A stretch of DNA of 46,687 nt from a virus: positions 1 through 46,687 of the IMG/VR virus record IMGVR_UViG_3300010397_001068. One strand, written 5' to 3'. The translations under genes were made by a program, and so were the position numbers. The notes below the pieces were generated by a model. The model saw only the letters and a list, made by a program, of their open reading frames with translations, did not search any database and was not told the DNA's origin. This document shows positions 6,932 through 15,882 of the stretch, piece by piece. The number at the start of each line of letters is the position of its first letter. The first letter of the stretch is position 1.

Positions 6932-7594
6932 ATGATCATCAAACGCGACGGCAACACCCCGGGAAGTCGGCGAAGCCGAGGAGGAAGGCCTCGCGGCCCT
7001 TGCTCCGCCAAGGAGCTGGCGCAGCGCCGCGCCGCCCCGGTCAAAACCGGAGAGCATGCGCAAACCGCGCTCGGCCAGGCGCTCCCCCCCTGCAAGCCGA
7101 GGACATGCCCCAACGACGGCACGGGAACCTGTGACGTCAAGAAGGCCGTCGAGGCCCGCGGTGGCGCCCTCTCGGCCTGCCTGGTGGCCCTTGGCGGCGG
7201 CCGTGAGCTGGACGCCTATCTCAACGCCTTGCGAACCGGCGACGTCAAGGGCCTCGAGGAGCTCACCGCGACGAGCCTCGCCGCTCAAGCCGTTCTCGGT
7301 CAGTCCGAGCTGGCCATACTCCTCGGCGAAGGCTTCGTCACCGAGCAGCCCCTCGTCGGCAGGACCGAAGACGGTGGTACCGAGATCATCGGCTACCGGC
7401 CGGTCGAAAACCCACGGGCCGCCAACACCCTGAGGCTGCTCCAGCAGATCGGCCATACCGCGGCTGACCAGGTCCTCACCCCAAAAAGCCGCGGCGAAAA
7501 GAGACGCGACGAGGGCCTCGGCCGCGCCGGCCAGGCCGCCTGGGTTGCCCAAATGCGCCATCAACTCGCGGCGAGCGAAGAGGAGACCGATTGA
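6932..7594 (+). CDS. probable terminase small subunit
   Basis: 220 residues directly upstream of the large terminase, whose TTG start overlaps this stop. The N-terminus (about 1-35) is very basic, fitting DNA binding. A Cys-containing patch (PPCKPRTCPNDGTGTC) follows, then a helical body and a basic C-terminus. I do not recognise a specific small-terminase family, so the call rests mainly on position and charge pattern. It opens the late, plus-strand morphogenesis operon. Confidence 0.5.
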   Translation: MIIKRDGNTPGSRRSRGGRPRGPCSAKELAQRRAAPVKTGEHAQTALGQALPPCKPRTCPNDGTGTCDVKKAVEARGGALSACLVALGGGRELDAYLNALRTGDVKGLEELTATSLAAQAVLGQSELAILLGEGFVTEQPLVGRTEDGGTEIIGYRPVENPRAANTLRLLQQIGHTAADQVLTPKSRGEKRRDEGLGRAGQAAWVAQMRHQLAASEEETD

Positions 7595-9528
7595 ACACCG
7601 TCGAGCTCCTGCACCCCGACCTCCCCGCGCTGGTGGACGCCTATCTGCGCCGGCGCAGGGCGTCCTGGCAGGATCTCGAGCGCGGCCGTCTCAAGCTCGG
7701 CGACACCGTGCTGACCGTCGACGCCCTCCAGTGGTGGTTCGTCAACGCGGACCCCGTCTTGTGGGCCGAGTGCAACCTGGTCAACCAGCCCGAAGATGGC
7801 GGAGGTCTCTGGAGGCTCTTCGACTACCAGAAGGCCTCGCTCCGCTTTGACGGCAACGCCGTCCACCAGGACGGTGCTGAGGTGGGCAAGACCCGCGAGC
7901 TGTTGGCACTGATCGCCTGGGGTTCTCTCGGCATCGAGCGCGGCTCCATCCTCGTCGGCTCCGCCCGCGACGGCGACCTCGACGAAATCTGGGAGGAGCT
8001 CGACTATCAATGCGGCGCCAACCCGTACCTTGGGCGGCGCCGCGTCCGGGTAACCACCAAGCCCTATCGCAAGATCAACTGGGACAACGGCCTGCGCACC
8101 CTCTTCCGGCCCGCCGGCCACGACGGCACCGCCTTCCGCGGCATCCATGTCCGCGGCTGGCTGCTCCTCGACGAGGCCGCAAAAGTCGCCGAGGATGCCT
8201 GGAAAGATTTTTGGCGCGCCGCCAAGCCTGGCTGCAAGATCCGCATCTACTCAGTCCCCACCGGGTTGCAACTCATCTCGTTTCAACGCATCGCGGACGG
8301 TGCCGTTCCCGCGGAACAGGTCGTGCCAGAGGCAACGCCCGAGCTGCTCATCGAGCAGCTTCTGCACCCGGCCGTTCCCGCCGCGGTCCGAGAGTTGAGC
8401 CGCAAGATGGAAGGCCGCATGTTCGTAAGGTTCTGGTGGCCGAAGACCATCATGCCGCACCCCTTCTGGAGCGAAGAGCGGCGCCGCCACTACGTAGAGC
8501 AGTTCGGCAGCCCAGACGCGCCGGGCTATATCCAGAACGTCCTCGGCCTACCCGGCGATCCCGCGAACACGGTGTTCCCGGATCGCCTGCTGACTCCCGC
8601 GCTCACCTTCCTGCCCGACTATCGGACGGTCACCCTGCGCTGGGACACCCGCGCCGGCCGCATCGACGCGCTCAGCCGCCGCCTCAACCCCCTCTATCCC
8701 TGGGAAGACTCCGCGACCGGGGACGAGCCGCTGCTTGAGGGCGACGAAGAGTCCGAAGGCTCGGACGTCCCCACGCCCTTCCTCAACGTCCTCCAGGACA
8801 GCATCGACGTCTCCGGCTGGGAGACCATGGATCCGGGGCAGCGCCGCCAATTGGTGGACCGCCTTGTCCTCGACTTCGTCCGGCCGATCGCCGGCGATCT
8901 CATCGTTGGCGTCGACGTCGGCTCGGCGACAGTCACCGAGATCGCCGTCCAGCGGCGATCCACCATCGATGCGCTCATCCTGCGCATCAGCCTCATCGGC
9001 TGGAACTGGTACGCCCAGCGCGACTTTCTACTCGCCCTTGACGCCATCCTATCTCCCGCCGGCGGTTGGGGCGTCGACGCCACCGGCGTCGGCAGTGTCC
9101 TCGTCGACCTCGTGCAGCCCGATTTCGGCGAGCGCATGAGCGGCTACGTCTTCAACCGCTCCACGCCGGCGATCGATCCCGACAGTGGCGAAGTCCGCGA
9201 GGACCCCAACTCCGGCGAGCCCCTGCTGATCTCCTATAAGGAGCTGAGCACTCAGTCCATCGAGCGTCGCCTGCACGGCCGCCGCCTCGAATTTCCGTAC
9301 GACCCTGAGGTTCGGCACCTGCTGTCGAACCACACCTACACCCAGTCCGGCGCCGCCGGAGGGCGCACTTTTAAAAAGGTCGACGATCACCTCGTCGACG
9401 CCCTCCGCGTCGCCGAGTTGCGCAAGCTCACCGACACCTGGGGCGCCGTCGCCGCGACGCCGCCTACACAGTTCGCCGCCCCGCCTTCGAATCGGGCCGA
9501 TTCGATGGAAATCATGGAGAAGATGTGA
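7591..9528 (+). CDS. terminase large subunit (Mu gp28-like)
   Basis: 645 residues from TTG 7591, overlapping the previous stop as TTGA. The Walker A-like GAEVGKTR is at 95-102 and Walker B WLLLDEA at 190-196. The RNase H-like nuclease part begins with IVGVDVGS, continues with GWGVDATGVGS and ends with HLVDALR, giving the three acidic positions. This motor packages DNA into procapsids. The Mu-type portal, MuF and gpT genes nearby support a Mu-like assignment. An acidic insert (GDEESEGSD) sits between motor and nuclease. Confidence 0.9.
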   Translation: MNTVELLHPDLPALVDAYLRRRRASWQDLERGRLKLGDTVLTVDALQWWFVNADPVLWAECNLVNQPEDGGGLWRLFDYQKASLRFDGNAVHQDGAEVGKTRELLALIAWGSLGIERGSILVGSARDGDLDEIWEELDYQCGANPYLGRRRVRVTTKPYRKINWDNGLRTLFRPAGHDGTAFRGIHVRGWLLLDEAAKVAEDAWKDFWRAAKPGCKIRIYSVPTGLQLISFQRIADGAVPAEQVVPEATPELLIEQLLHPAVPAAVRELSRKMEGRMFVRFWWPKTIMPHPFWSEERRRHYVEQFGSPDAPGYIQNVLGLPGDPANTVFPDRLLTPALTFLPDYRTVTLRWDTRAGRIDALSRRLNPLYPWEDSATGDEPLLEGDEESEGSDVPTPFLNVLQDSIDVSGWETMDPGQRRQLVDRLVLDFVRPIAGDLIVGVDVGSATVTEIAVQRRSTIDALILRISLIGWNWYAQRDFLLALDAILSPAGGWGVDATGVGSVLVDLVQPDFGERMSGYVFNRSTPAIDPDSGEVREDPNSGEPLLISYKELSTQSIERRLHGRRLEFPYDPEVRHLLSNHTYTQSGAAGGRTFKKVDDHLVDALRVAELRKLTDTWGAVAATPPTQFAAPPSNRADSMEIMEKM

Positions 9529-10566
9529 ATGCGAAAGCTCGTGCTGCCCTCCCTTCTGCTTCTGCTCCCGTCGATAGCCGCCGCGCAATACCCCAGGCCA
9601 TCTCATGCGTTGCTCGGCTGGTTCGACATCGCCAACCACCTTGCCACCGCTGTCTTCGCTGGAGAGGTCATCGTGGCGCCAAAGGGCGGCAACTTCAAAA
9701 CGATCGGCGAGGCCGTCGCCTATGTCACTGCTCAGAATCCAACGCCCCAGGCGCCCTGGTTCATTACCGTCGAGCGAGGCGCGGTGAGCACCGGCACCGT
9801 CAATCAGACGTGCCACTACACCGAGACCGGGTGGGTCACTCCGCCGTCGACTTTGATCCAGGGCAGAGCGGTGATCCATCCCACTCCTGTCGGATTTACC
9901 TCAGCGCCAGTCGTTTGTCTCACGGGGGCAGGTGGAACACTGGTCAAGCTTCAGTCCGGATCACAGATGTCGCACCTGACACTGATTGACCGCACGCCGG
10001 CAACTGCCGCCGTCAAGCTGCTTGAGATGGATTGGTCTGGTCAAAGCTCTGGGCAGCCAGCCGTGATTTCGGACGTTGCCCTGATCACGACCTCCGCCGT
10101 GGGTAACGCGTTTGCCGTGGACGGGTTGACAATTACTCATGGGGCGCTCTACGGCTACGGCTTCAGCATTTTGCTCTCCGGCAACGCGCTCGGAACTGGC
10201 GTTGTAGTCAATGAGACGACCGCCGCTTTCGGCGTCACGCTGTACGGAGGACGGTGCCAGGGTTCAACCGGCTGCACTTCGTTTTTTCATAACGTCTCCA
10301 CTGCCTCCTTGAAGCTTTATGGTGTGAGGGTGGACCCGAAATGCGCCGCAGATCTAAAAAACGACTCCACCGGACTCCTTGAGGTCCACCAGACCGACTA
10401 CACTACGTCCTCCGGCACGATCACCGACGGAGTGACTCACGCCAACGGCGGCACTGCGCTTCCTGCCACCTGCTCCAACGATCAACTCTTCATCAACACG
10501 ACCACGCATTCTTTGTGCTGGTGCGAAGGTAGCGGTAACACCTGGAAGTGCGCCGCCGGATCGTAA
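9529..10566 (+). CDS. secreted beta-rich protein (cargo gene)
   Basis: 345 residues starting with a clear signal peptide (MRKLVLPSLLLLLPSIAAAQ). It continues as a Ser/Thr/Gly-rich, beta-type sequence with an early FKTIGEAVAYV segment typical of parallel beta-helix (pectate-lyase-like) proteins. Four late cysteines occur near the C-terminus. Its base composition looks lower in GC than its neighbours. It sits between terminase and portal, where head genes are normally contiguous, so it looks like an inserted cargo gene (moron). An exported protein may modify the lysogen surface; a virion role is less likely given the signal peptide. Function unknown. Confidence 0.6.
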   Translation: MRKLVLPSLLLLLPSIAAAQYPRPSHALLGWFDIANHLATAVFAGEVIVAPKGGNFKTIGEAVAYVTAQNPTPQAPWFITVERGAVSTGTVNQTCHYTETGWVTPPSTLIQGRAVIHPTPVGFTSAPVVCLTGAGGTLVKLQSGSQMSHLTLIDRTPATAAVKLLEMDWSGQSSGQPAVISDVALITTSAVGNAFAVDGLTITHGALYGYGFSILLSGNALGTGVVVNETTAAFGVTLYGGRCQGSTGCTSFFHNVSTASLKLYGVRVDPKCAADLKNDSTGLLEVHQTDYTTSSGTITDGVTHANGGTALPATCSNDQLFINTTTHSLCWCEGSGNTWKCAAGS

Positions 10567-10569
10567 AAT

Positions 10570-13056
10570 ATGCCCGCCGGCTTTGACGCAGATCTCGACC
10601 AGGCGCCCGACCAGGCCCGGCTTTTCGCCGACCTGGTCCTGGTGGCCCTCCAGGCGGAGCAGCTCCAGCCCTACGTCGGCGAGCTCGCGCCCGATCCCAT
10701 GCTGTCCCGCAACTGGGCCAACTGGGTCGAGATCCCGCATCCCTCCCTGATCCTGCGCGAGAGGTCCGAGCGCGGCTATCACCGCGTCGGAGAGCTCTAC
10801 AACCGCATGGTGGAGAGCGACACCGGCATCGGCGGGCTGTGGGAGAAGCGCACCAAGGCCGTGCTCGCGCTGCCGCATCACATCCGGCCGGCGAACAGCT
10901 CCCCACTTGCGCAGGAGACCGCGCAGTTCGTTCACGACGCCATGGCGCGGGTCCCCCTGCCGATCACCAACGTCACCCACAACCTCGGCTCGATCCTCAA
11001 GGGTGTTGCGATCACCGAGGTCATGTGGGAGCAAGTGTCGCGCGGGCCCCTGACCGGCGCCTGGCTCCCGGTCGACCTGATCGACCGGCCCATGTGGCGC
11101 TTCGCCTGGAGCGTTGATCGGCGCCTTCACATCCTCGCCGGGGTCGGCGGCCGTTTCGCCCCCTTCGAGGCGCCGCCCATGAAGTTTCTCACCCTAGGCT
11201 ACGGCACCAAAGACACACCATGGGGCAAGGGACTCCTCGACGCCCTGTACTGGCCGTACTACCTCAAAAAGCACGCCGCGAAGTACTGGGCTCTGTTCGT
11301 CGAGCGTTTCGCGAGCCCCCTCGCGAAGGGCACCTACAAATACAACCGCGACGAGCAGGTCAACAAGGAAAACCAGAGTGCGCTCCTGGCGATCCTGGAG
11401 ACGATCCGCACCGGTACGTCGATCGCGCTGCCCGAAGGACTCGACGTGGCCTTCCTCGAAGCCTCCCGCGGCGGCGATGCCAGCTATTCCGGATTCGTCG
11501 GCTGGCTCGATCGCGTCGAAGCCCTCATGTTACTGGGCGAGGTCGACACCAGCGGCATGGCCAAAGGAGCGGGCTCCTTCGCGAAGTCCGCCGTCTCGAA
11601 CGAAGTCCGCCTCGAAACCGTCGACCACGACGCCGGCCTGCTCGGCCCGTGGGAGACGGCGACCCTCTACAAGTGGCTCGTCGAGCTCAATTTCGGCCCC
11701 GACGCGCCGGTCCCCGTCAGCGTCTACGACTCGACGGACGCGGCCGACCGCGATCAGCGCATGGCGGGAATCGAAAACACTCTGGCCGCGGGACAGCCGG
11801 TCGGCAAGAGCTACTTCTACATGACGATGCAGGTCCCGGTCCCCGTGGAAGGGGAAGAAGTGATCACCGCGCCGGCCAGCCAGGTGATCCCCCCGCCCCC
11901 CGGACCTGGCGCGCCGGCCTTCGCGTCCCGCGAGCCGGCCGCCCTGCTGGTCAAGCCGCCGCATCACTTCACCCGCCTCTCCGCGCCCGGCGCCGGCGAC
12001 CTGTCCCAGATCGGCCGTCGCGCCGAGGCGCGGGACGCCCAGCTCCAGAGCGTCGCCGCTCTCTTTGCGCCGCTCACCACCGCCTACTTCGAGGCCCAGC
12101 AGGAGCGCCTCTTGGGATTGCTCGATACGGCCGCCGGCGCCGAGCTCGATCACCTCGTCGCCGGCGACACGCCGGCCCACCTGGTCGATTGGCTCACCGC
12201 CGCGCAGATCCATGGCGCCGGCTGGGCTCTCCTCCATGCCCACGAAGATCTCGGCGGTGCCGTCCGGCTCGCGAGCCCCGAGGACTTTACGCAGGCTTTG
12301 ACACCGGCGACCGCCATGGATTTCTGGTCCGCGCTCCTCGGCATCAGCAAGGATTTCTTCTCCACCCTCGGCGATGAGGCCCGCCGGATCGCGTTCGCGG
12401 TGGCGGGCCTCTCCGAAGGCCCCTTGCTCGTCGATCTGCACAACGTCCTCCAGCAGGCGCAGGCCGGCGGCCTCGATCGCGCCACCACCGCCGCTCTGAT
12501 CAAGCAGGAATACGCGGCCCACGGTCTTCTCCCGACCAGCGACGCCCACGCCCAGCTCATCTATGCGAACAACACCCGGCAGGCCGCCGCGGCCGTCCGC
12601 TACCAGCAGACCGTCCAGAATCCAGCCGCCCAGCGGCTGACGCCCTATCTCGTCTGGTGGACGATCGACGATAACAAGGTCCGCGAGCGGCCCCTCAACA
12701 ACCATGCCGTCATGCACGGCAAGGTCTTCGCGATCAATCACGAGATCTGGAGCACCTGGTGGAATCCGGCCGGCCACAACTGCCGGTGCTACATCGGCAC
12801 CATCAACATCGCCGAAGCGCGCCGACGCGGCTACACCGGCTCCGAGCCGACCGGCGCCTGGCCGTCTGCCCCGGGATCCGGCGCGCGGGCCTTGCCCGAC
12901 CCCGGATTCCGCGGCGCGCCGGATCTGGCGCGGGCGGCCAACGATTTCGAAGCCAAAGCGCAAGACATCTACGACCGGGCCGACGCCGAAGGAGGCGACC
13001 TCCTGACCGCGATCTCCCGGCTCTTTACAGCCCTCGGGCTGAGGAGGTCCCCATGA
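10570..13056 (+). CDS. portal protein (DUF935) fused to MuF head-morphogenesis domain
   Basis: 828 residues. The first ~430 match DUF935 / Mu gp29-type portals (VEIPHPSLILRERSERGYHR, PMKFLTLGYG, WGKGLLDALYWPYYLKKHA). A Pro-rich linker follows at about 430-480. The C-terminal part contains a MuF-type domain ending NNHAVMHGK and WWNPAGHNCRCY. In phage Mu these are separate genes (29 and 30); here they are one polypeptide. The portal forms the DNA gate, and MuF is a minor head protein in the capsid. The stop overlaps the next start as ATGA. Confidence 0.88.
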   Translation: MPAGFDADLDQAPDQARLFADLVLVALQAEQLQPYVGELAPDPMLSRNWANWVEIPHPSLILRERSERGYHRVGELYNRMVESDTGIGGLWEKRTKAVLALPHHIRPANSSPLAQETAQFVHDAMARVPLPITNVTHNLGSILKGVAITEVMWEQVSRGPLTGAWLPVDLIDRPMWRFAWSVDRRLHILAGVGGRFAPFEAPPMKFLTLGYGTKDTPWGKGLLDALYWPYYLKKHAAKYWALFVERFASPLAKGTYKYNRDEQVNKENQSALLAILETIRTGTSIALPEGLDVAFLEASRGGDASYSGFVGWLDRVEALMLLGEVDTSGMAKGAGSFAKSAVSNEVRLETVDHDAGLLGPWETATLYKWLVELNFGPDAPVPVSVYDSTDAADRDQRMAGIENTLAAGQPVGKSYFYMTMQVPVPVEGEEVITAPASQVIPPPPGPGAPAFASREPAALLVKPPHHFTRLSAPGAGDLSQIGRRAEARDAQLQSVAALFAPLTTAYFEAQQERLLGLLDTAAGAELDHLVAGDTPAHLVDWLTAAQIHGAGWALLHAHEDLGGAVRLASPEDFTQALTPATAMDFWSALLGISKDFFSTLGDEARRIAFAVAGLSEGPLLVDLHNVLQQAQAGGLDRATTAALIKQEYAAHGLLPTSDAHAQLIYANNTRQAAAAVRYQQTVQNPAAQRLTPYLVWWTIDDNKVRERPLNNHAVMHGKVFAINHEIWSTWWNPAGHNCRCYIGTINIAEARRRGYTGSEPTGAWPSAPGSGARALPDPGFRGAPDLARAANDFEAKAQDIYDRADAEGGDLLTAISRLFTALGLRRSP

Positions 13057-14066
13057 GGGAGACCCTGATCGTCATGCTCCCCGAGAGCGAGCATGCGATG
13101 GAGCTGGCCAGCGTTGGCGGCGACTCCGCGACCGCGGCCCCGTCGTTGACGATGGCTGTCGTCAAACCGATCGATCTGACGGACACCCGCGGTTACGACA
13201 TCACCGCCGCGCGGATTCAGGAGATCGTCGACGCCTACGACCCCACCATCGAGCAGGCCTCCCTGAATATGGATCACCAGTGGGGAGGCCCAAGCCTGGG
13301 CTGGTGCGAATCGCTCTGGGTGCAGGACGGCATCCTCTGGGCGCGATTCACCGACCTGGCTCCCGAAGCCGTCGCGGGCATCCAGGAGGGCCGCTACCGG
13401 CGGCAGAGCGCCGAGATCGTCTTTGACCACTCCGAAACCCACACCTGGTACCTCACCGCCGTCGCGCTGCTCGGCAACGCCCGGCCGGAGGTCAAGGGCC
13501 TGCCCCCCGTCATGTTGTGCAGCCGAACGGTCCACAAAAAGGAGACCCCCATGCCGCAGCACCGTACCGATCCGCCTCCGGCCGACCCGGCGGCGGCTGA
13601 TCCGCAACCTGAGACCCTCGCCACGCCCGCTGCCGCCGCTGCCGAGCTCGCCACTCTCCGCGGCCAGGTGGCCGAGGGCGCGCGTCTCGCGGCGCAACTG
13701 CGCCGCGGCCACGCCGAGCTCGACGCCGAGCGCCGGCTCGGCCAGCTCGGCAACCGCCTCACTCCGGCCATGCGGCAGCTCGCGCAGCCCCTTCTCGTCG
13801 AGCTCCTCGCCGCCGCTGAGCCGGTCACCGTCCAACTCCGGGCCGAGCCCACCGCGGCGCCCGCGGCCGTGAACGTCGTGGACCGCATCCTGGAGATCCT
13901 CGGCGCGGCCCCGGTCTTCGAGGCGCTGGGCGCCGGCCGCCTGGCCGAAGGCGATCCGCCCGAGGCGACGACCTCCAACCTCTCGGCCGAGCGCGAGGCA
14001 GAACTCGCCGCGAAATACCGTTTCAAAACCAACGCCTTCGGCTTCCGGCCGCCGGCGGAGAATTAG
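13053..14066 (+). CDS. Mu gpI-like prohead protease with scaffold region
   Basis: 337 residues from the ATG that overlaps the portal stop. The N-terminal ~160 residues resemble Mu I-type proteases (ASLNMDHQWGGPSLGW, then RYRRQSAEIVFDH). The rest is Ala/Glu-rich and helical, as in scaffolds, and ends AKYRFKTNAFGFRPP. The protease matures the procapsid. An in-frame internal start at 13551 can express the scaffold part alone, as with I/Z in Mu. Catalytic residues are not assigned with certainty. Confidence 0.8.
   Translation: MRETLIVMLPESEHAMELASVGGDSATAAPSLTMAVVKPIDLTDTRGYDITAARIQEIVDAYDPTIEQASLNMDHQWGGPSLGWCESLWVQDGILWARFTDLAPEAVAGIQEGRYRRQSAEIVFDHSETHTWYLTAVALLGNARPEVKGLPPVMLCSRTVHKKETPMPQHRTDPPPADPAAADPQPETLATPAAAAAELATLRGQVAEGARLAAQLRRGHAELDAERRLGQLGNRLTPAMRQLAQPLLVELLAAAEPVTVQLRAEPTAAPAAVNVVDRILEILGAAPVFEALGAGRLAEGDPPEATTSNLSAEREAELAAKYRFKTNAFGFRPPAEN
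13551..14066 (+). CDS. nested scaffold protein (internal start)
   Basis: The ATG at 13551 is in frame with the protease gene. It is preceded by AAAAAGGAG five bases upstream, the strongest ribosome-binding site in the local head genes. It would give a 171-residue protein consisting only of the helical, Ala/Glu-rich C-terminal part. Phages Mu (I/Z) and lambda (C/Nu3) use the same in-frame nested arrangement for protease and scaffold. Production of the short form is inferred. Confidence 0.65.
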   Translation: MPQHRTDPPPADPAAADPQPETLATPAAAAAELATLRGQVAEGARLAAQLRRGHAELDAERRLGQLGNRLTPAMRQLAQPLLVELLAAAEPVTVQLRAEPTAAPAAVNVVDRILEILGAAPVFEALGAGRLAEGDPPEATTSNLSAEREAELAAKYRFKTNAFGFRPPAEN

Positions 14067-14084
14067 AGGAAAGGAACCCCCAAA

Positions 14085-14528
14085 ATGGCACTCGCGCGCA
14101 ACATCCAGCGCCAGCTCACTGTCCACGATCCACAGCTCGTGCCCCTGGCCGTGGCTGCCGCCACCACCATTTACGAAGGCGCTCTCACCGCGACGAACGC
14201 GAGTGGGCTCGCGATACCAGGGGCCGACTCCGCGGGAATCACGTTCATGGGAATCGCGTGGCGCGGCTATGACAATTCCGGCGGCTCGGCCGGGACCATG
14301 GGCGGCACCGCCTTCAACGCCTTCGACGCGGTGCGCTACTGCGAAGTGGACGTCGAGGGCGAGTGGGAGATCAAATTCACCGGCACCACACCGAAACCCG
14401 GACAGCTCGCCTTTGTCGTCGACGACGATACCGTGTCCGCCGCGGCCACCACCAACAACATTCCTTGCGGTCGATTCACCAAACCCGGAACCCCGGGCTA
14501 CTGGTTCGTCGACATCGAGCGGAGGTAG
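14085..14528 (+). CDS. probable head decoration protein
   Basis: 147 residues, lying between the scaffold and major capsid genes, the usual place for decoration proteins. The sequence is beta-rich and Gly/Ala-rich (YEGALTATNASGLA, TFMGIAWRGYDNSGG). Its form resembles DUF2190-type capsid-associated proteins, but I see no decisive motif. A GAGGAAAGGA ribosome-binding site precedes the start. Confidence 0.55.
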   Translation: MALARNIQRQLTVHDPQLVPLAVAAATTIYEGALTATNASGLAIPGADSAGITFMGIAWRGYDNSGGSAGTMGGTAFNAFDAVRYCEVDVEGEWEIKFTGTTPKPGQLAFVVDDDTVSAAATTNNIPCGRFTKPGTPGYWFVDIERR

Positions 14529-14531
14529 CAA

Positions 14532-15461
14532 ATGCTCAGTGCGCTGCAAAGCATCGCTCGCGCGGTCACACCCATCGCGCTCGACATCTACGACCGGAGC
14601 TCCGCCCTCGCACTTATCAACAAGATCGCGCGCATGGTGCCCAACCCGCTCAAGGCGAAGAGCAACACGCTTGAATGGGTCACCATCTATCCGGAGCTCA
14701 AGAAGTGGGTCGGAGACCGGGTGATTCAGAAGAGCTTTCAGGAAGCTCTGACGATCGTCGGCGAAAACTACGAAAACACCGATGCCGTGGACAAGTACGA
14801 CATCGAGAGGGGCACGGCACTTGCCACGGTGGAGCAGAAGGTCGCCGCCATCGCCTCCGGTTTCGCGGTCGGCAAGCTGATGCTCGCCTGGCGCCCCCTC
14901 CGGCTCAACCAGCTCGCCTACGACGGCCAAAACTTCTTCGACACCGACCACGTGCGGCCGAACGGCAAGCTCTACAGCAACATCGTCACCGTTGGCCGCG
15001 CCGATGCGACCACGCCGAGCATCTCGGAAGCCCGCTCGGAGCTGGCCCAGGCGCGCCTGACTCTCCTGACCAACCGGCTCTGGTACGACTCCCTGATCGC
15101 CGCGAACGACGTCAACCAATCTCTGGTCGTTATCGTCCGGTCGAACCAGGTTTTCGACACCTACTACAGGCTCTGGTCGGAGCCCAGCTTCGGCGCGGAT
15201 CTGAACATCTGGAAAGGCGCCTTCGATCTGTGGATGGATCAGAACCCCGTCGCCGGAACGGAAGACACGGTCGACGTCATCCTGTCTCTCCCCGACAACG
15301 GCCCGCGGCCGATCGTCTTCATGCCCACGCGGGAGCCCGCGGGCATCGAATTCGACACCGGTTCGGCGTTCAAAAACCGGATGATCAGCTTCGGCATGGA
15401 CGGCGAATACGGCGTCGCGCCGGGCTTCCCTCAGACCGCTGCTCGAATCGTCCCCAGCTAA
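14532..15461 (+). CDS. major capsid protein (Mu gpT-like)
   Basis: 309 residues, the normal size for gpT-type major head subunits. Family-like segments include WVTIYPELKKWVGDRVI, YDGQNFFDTDH and ARLTLLTNRLWYDSLI. It follows protease, scaffold and decoration genes and precedes connector genes, as in Mu-like heads. It would form the HK97-fold shell. Confidence 0.88.
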   Translation: MLSALQSIARAVTPIALDIYDRSSALALINKIARMVPNPLKAKSNTLEWVTIYPELKKWVGDRVIQKSFQEALTIVGENYENTDAVDKYDIERGTALATVEQKVAAIASGFAVGKLMLAWRPLRLNQLAYDGQNFFDTDHVRPNGKLYSNIVTVGRADATTPSISEARSELAQARLTLLTNRLWYDSLIAANDVNQSLVVIVRSNQVFDTYYRLWSEPSFGADLNIWKGAFDLWMDQNPVAGTEDTVDVILSLPDNGPRPIVFMPTREPAGIEFDTGSAFKNRMISFGMDGEYGVAPGFPQTAARIVPS

Positions 15462-15471
15462 GGAGATTCCC

Positions 15472-15879
15472 TTGCTCTACAAAGTGCGAGCCAGTCCCGA
15501 AGTAGTGAGAAAAACCCCCGACGCGGCCGGCCAGCGGCGTCGCACCGTGTCCACCCCGGCCGGCAAGCGGACCCTCGTTTTCGGGCACGAGCCGGTGTTC
15601 CTGAGCTGCGAAACTCTCCCGCCAGAGATCGCCGGCGACGAGCACCTCCTCGCTACGCCCGTCCAAGCCGTCGACCCCGGCACCCCCGTCATCGACCTCG
15701 ACCTCAAGTCCGAGCGCGTCCAAGAGCCCGAAGCCGCGGAACCCGGCGAGCCGGCCACGCGCATCGCGGACACCGCGCTCTCTCTGTCCGACGTCTTGAG
15801 GAAGGTGGCACCCGATCTGAAAGCGTCGCGCGCGGCCGCCGCCAAGAAGCCCACCAAGCCGGCCCCAAAAAAGAGCTGA
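15472..15879 (+). CDS. hypothetical head-region protein
   Basis: 135 residues from TTG 15472, chosen because AGGAG lies six bases upstream. A basic N-terminus, a central acidic region and a Lys/Ala/Pro-rich tail (AAAKKPTKPAPKK) are visible. It sits between the capsid and gp36-like connector genes, so a structural or assembly role is likely. I recognise no domain. Confidence 0.55.
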   Translation: MLYKVRASPEVVRKTPDAAGQRRRTVSTPAGKRTLVFGHEPVFLSCETLPPEIAGDEHLLATPVQAVDPGTPVIDLDLKSERVQEPEAAEPGEPATRIADTALSLSDVLRKVAPDLKASRAAAAKKPTKPAPKKS

Positions 15880-15882
15880 CCC

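Noticed and set aside
6854-7564. Long reverse-strand frame opposite the small terminase gene
   Set aside because: High-GC shadow frame; the plus-strand gene is coupled to the terminase and has better composition.
11530-12963. Long reverse-strand frame within the portal gene
   Set aside because: Antisense shadow of a clear portal/MuF protein; no ribosome-binding site.
12969-15119. 716-codon reverse-strand frame across the head genes
   Set aside because: Shadow of well-supported protease, decoration and capsid genes; Gly/Arg/Val-rich composition typical of antisense frames.
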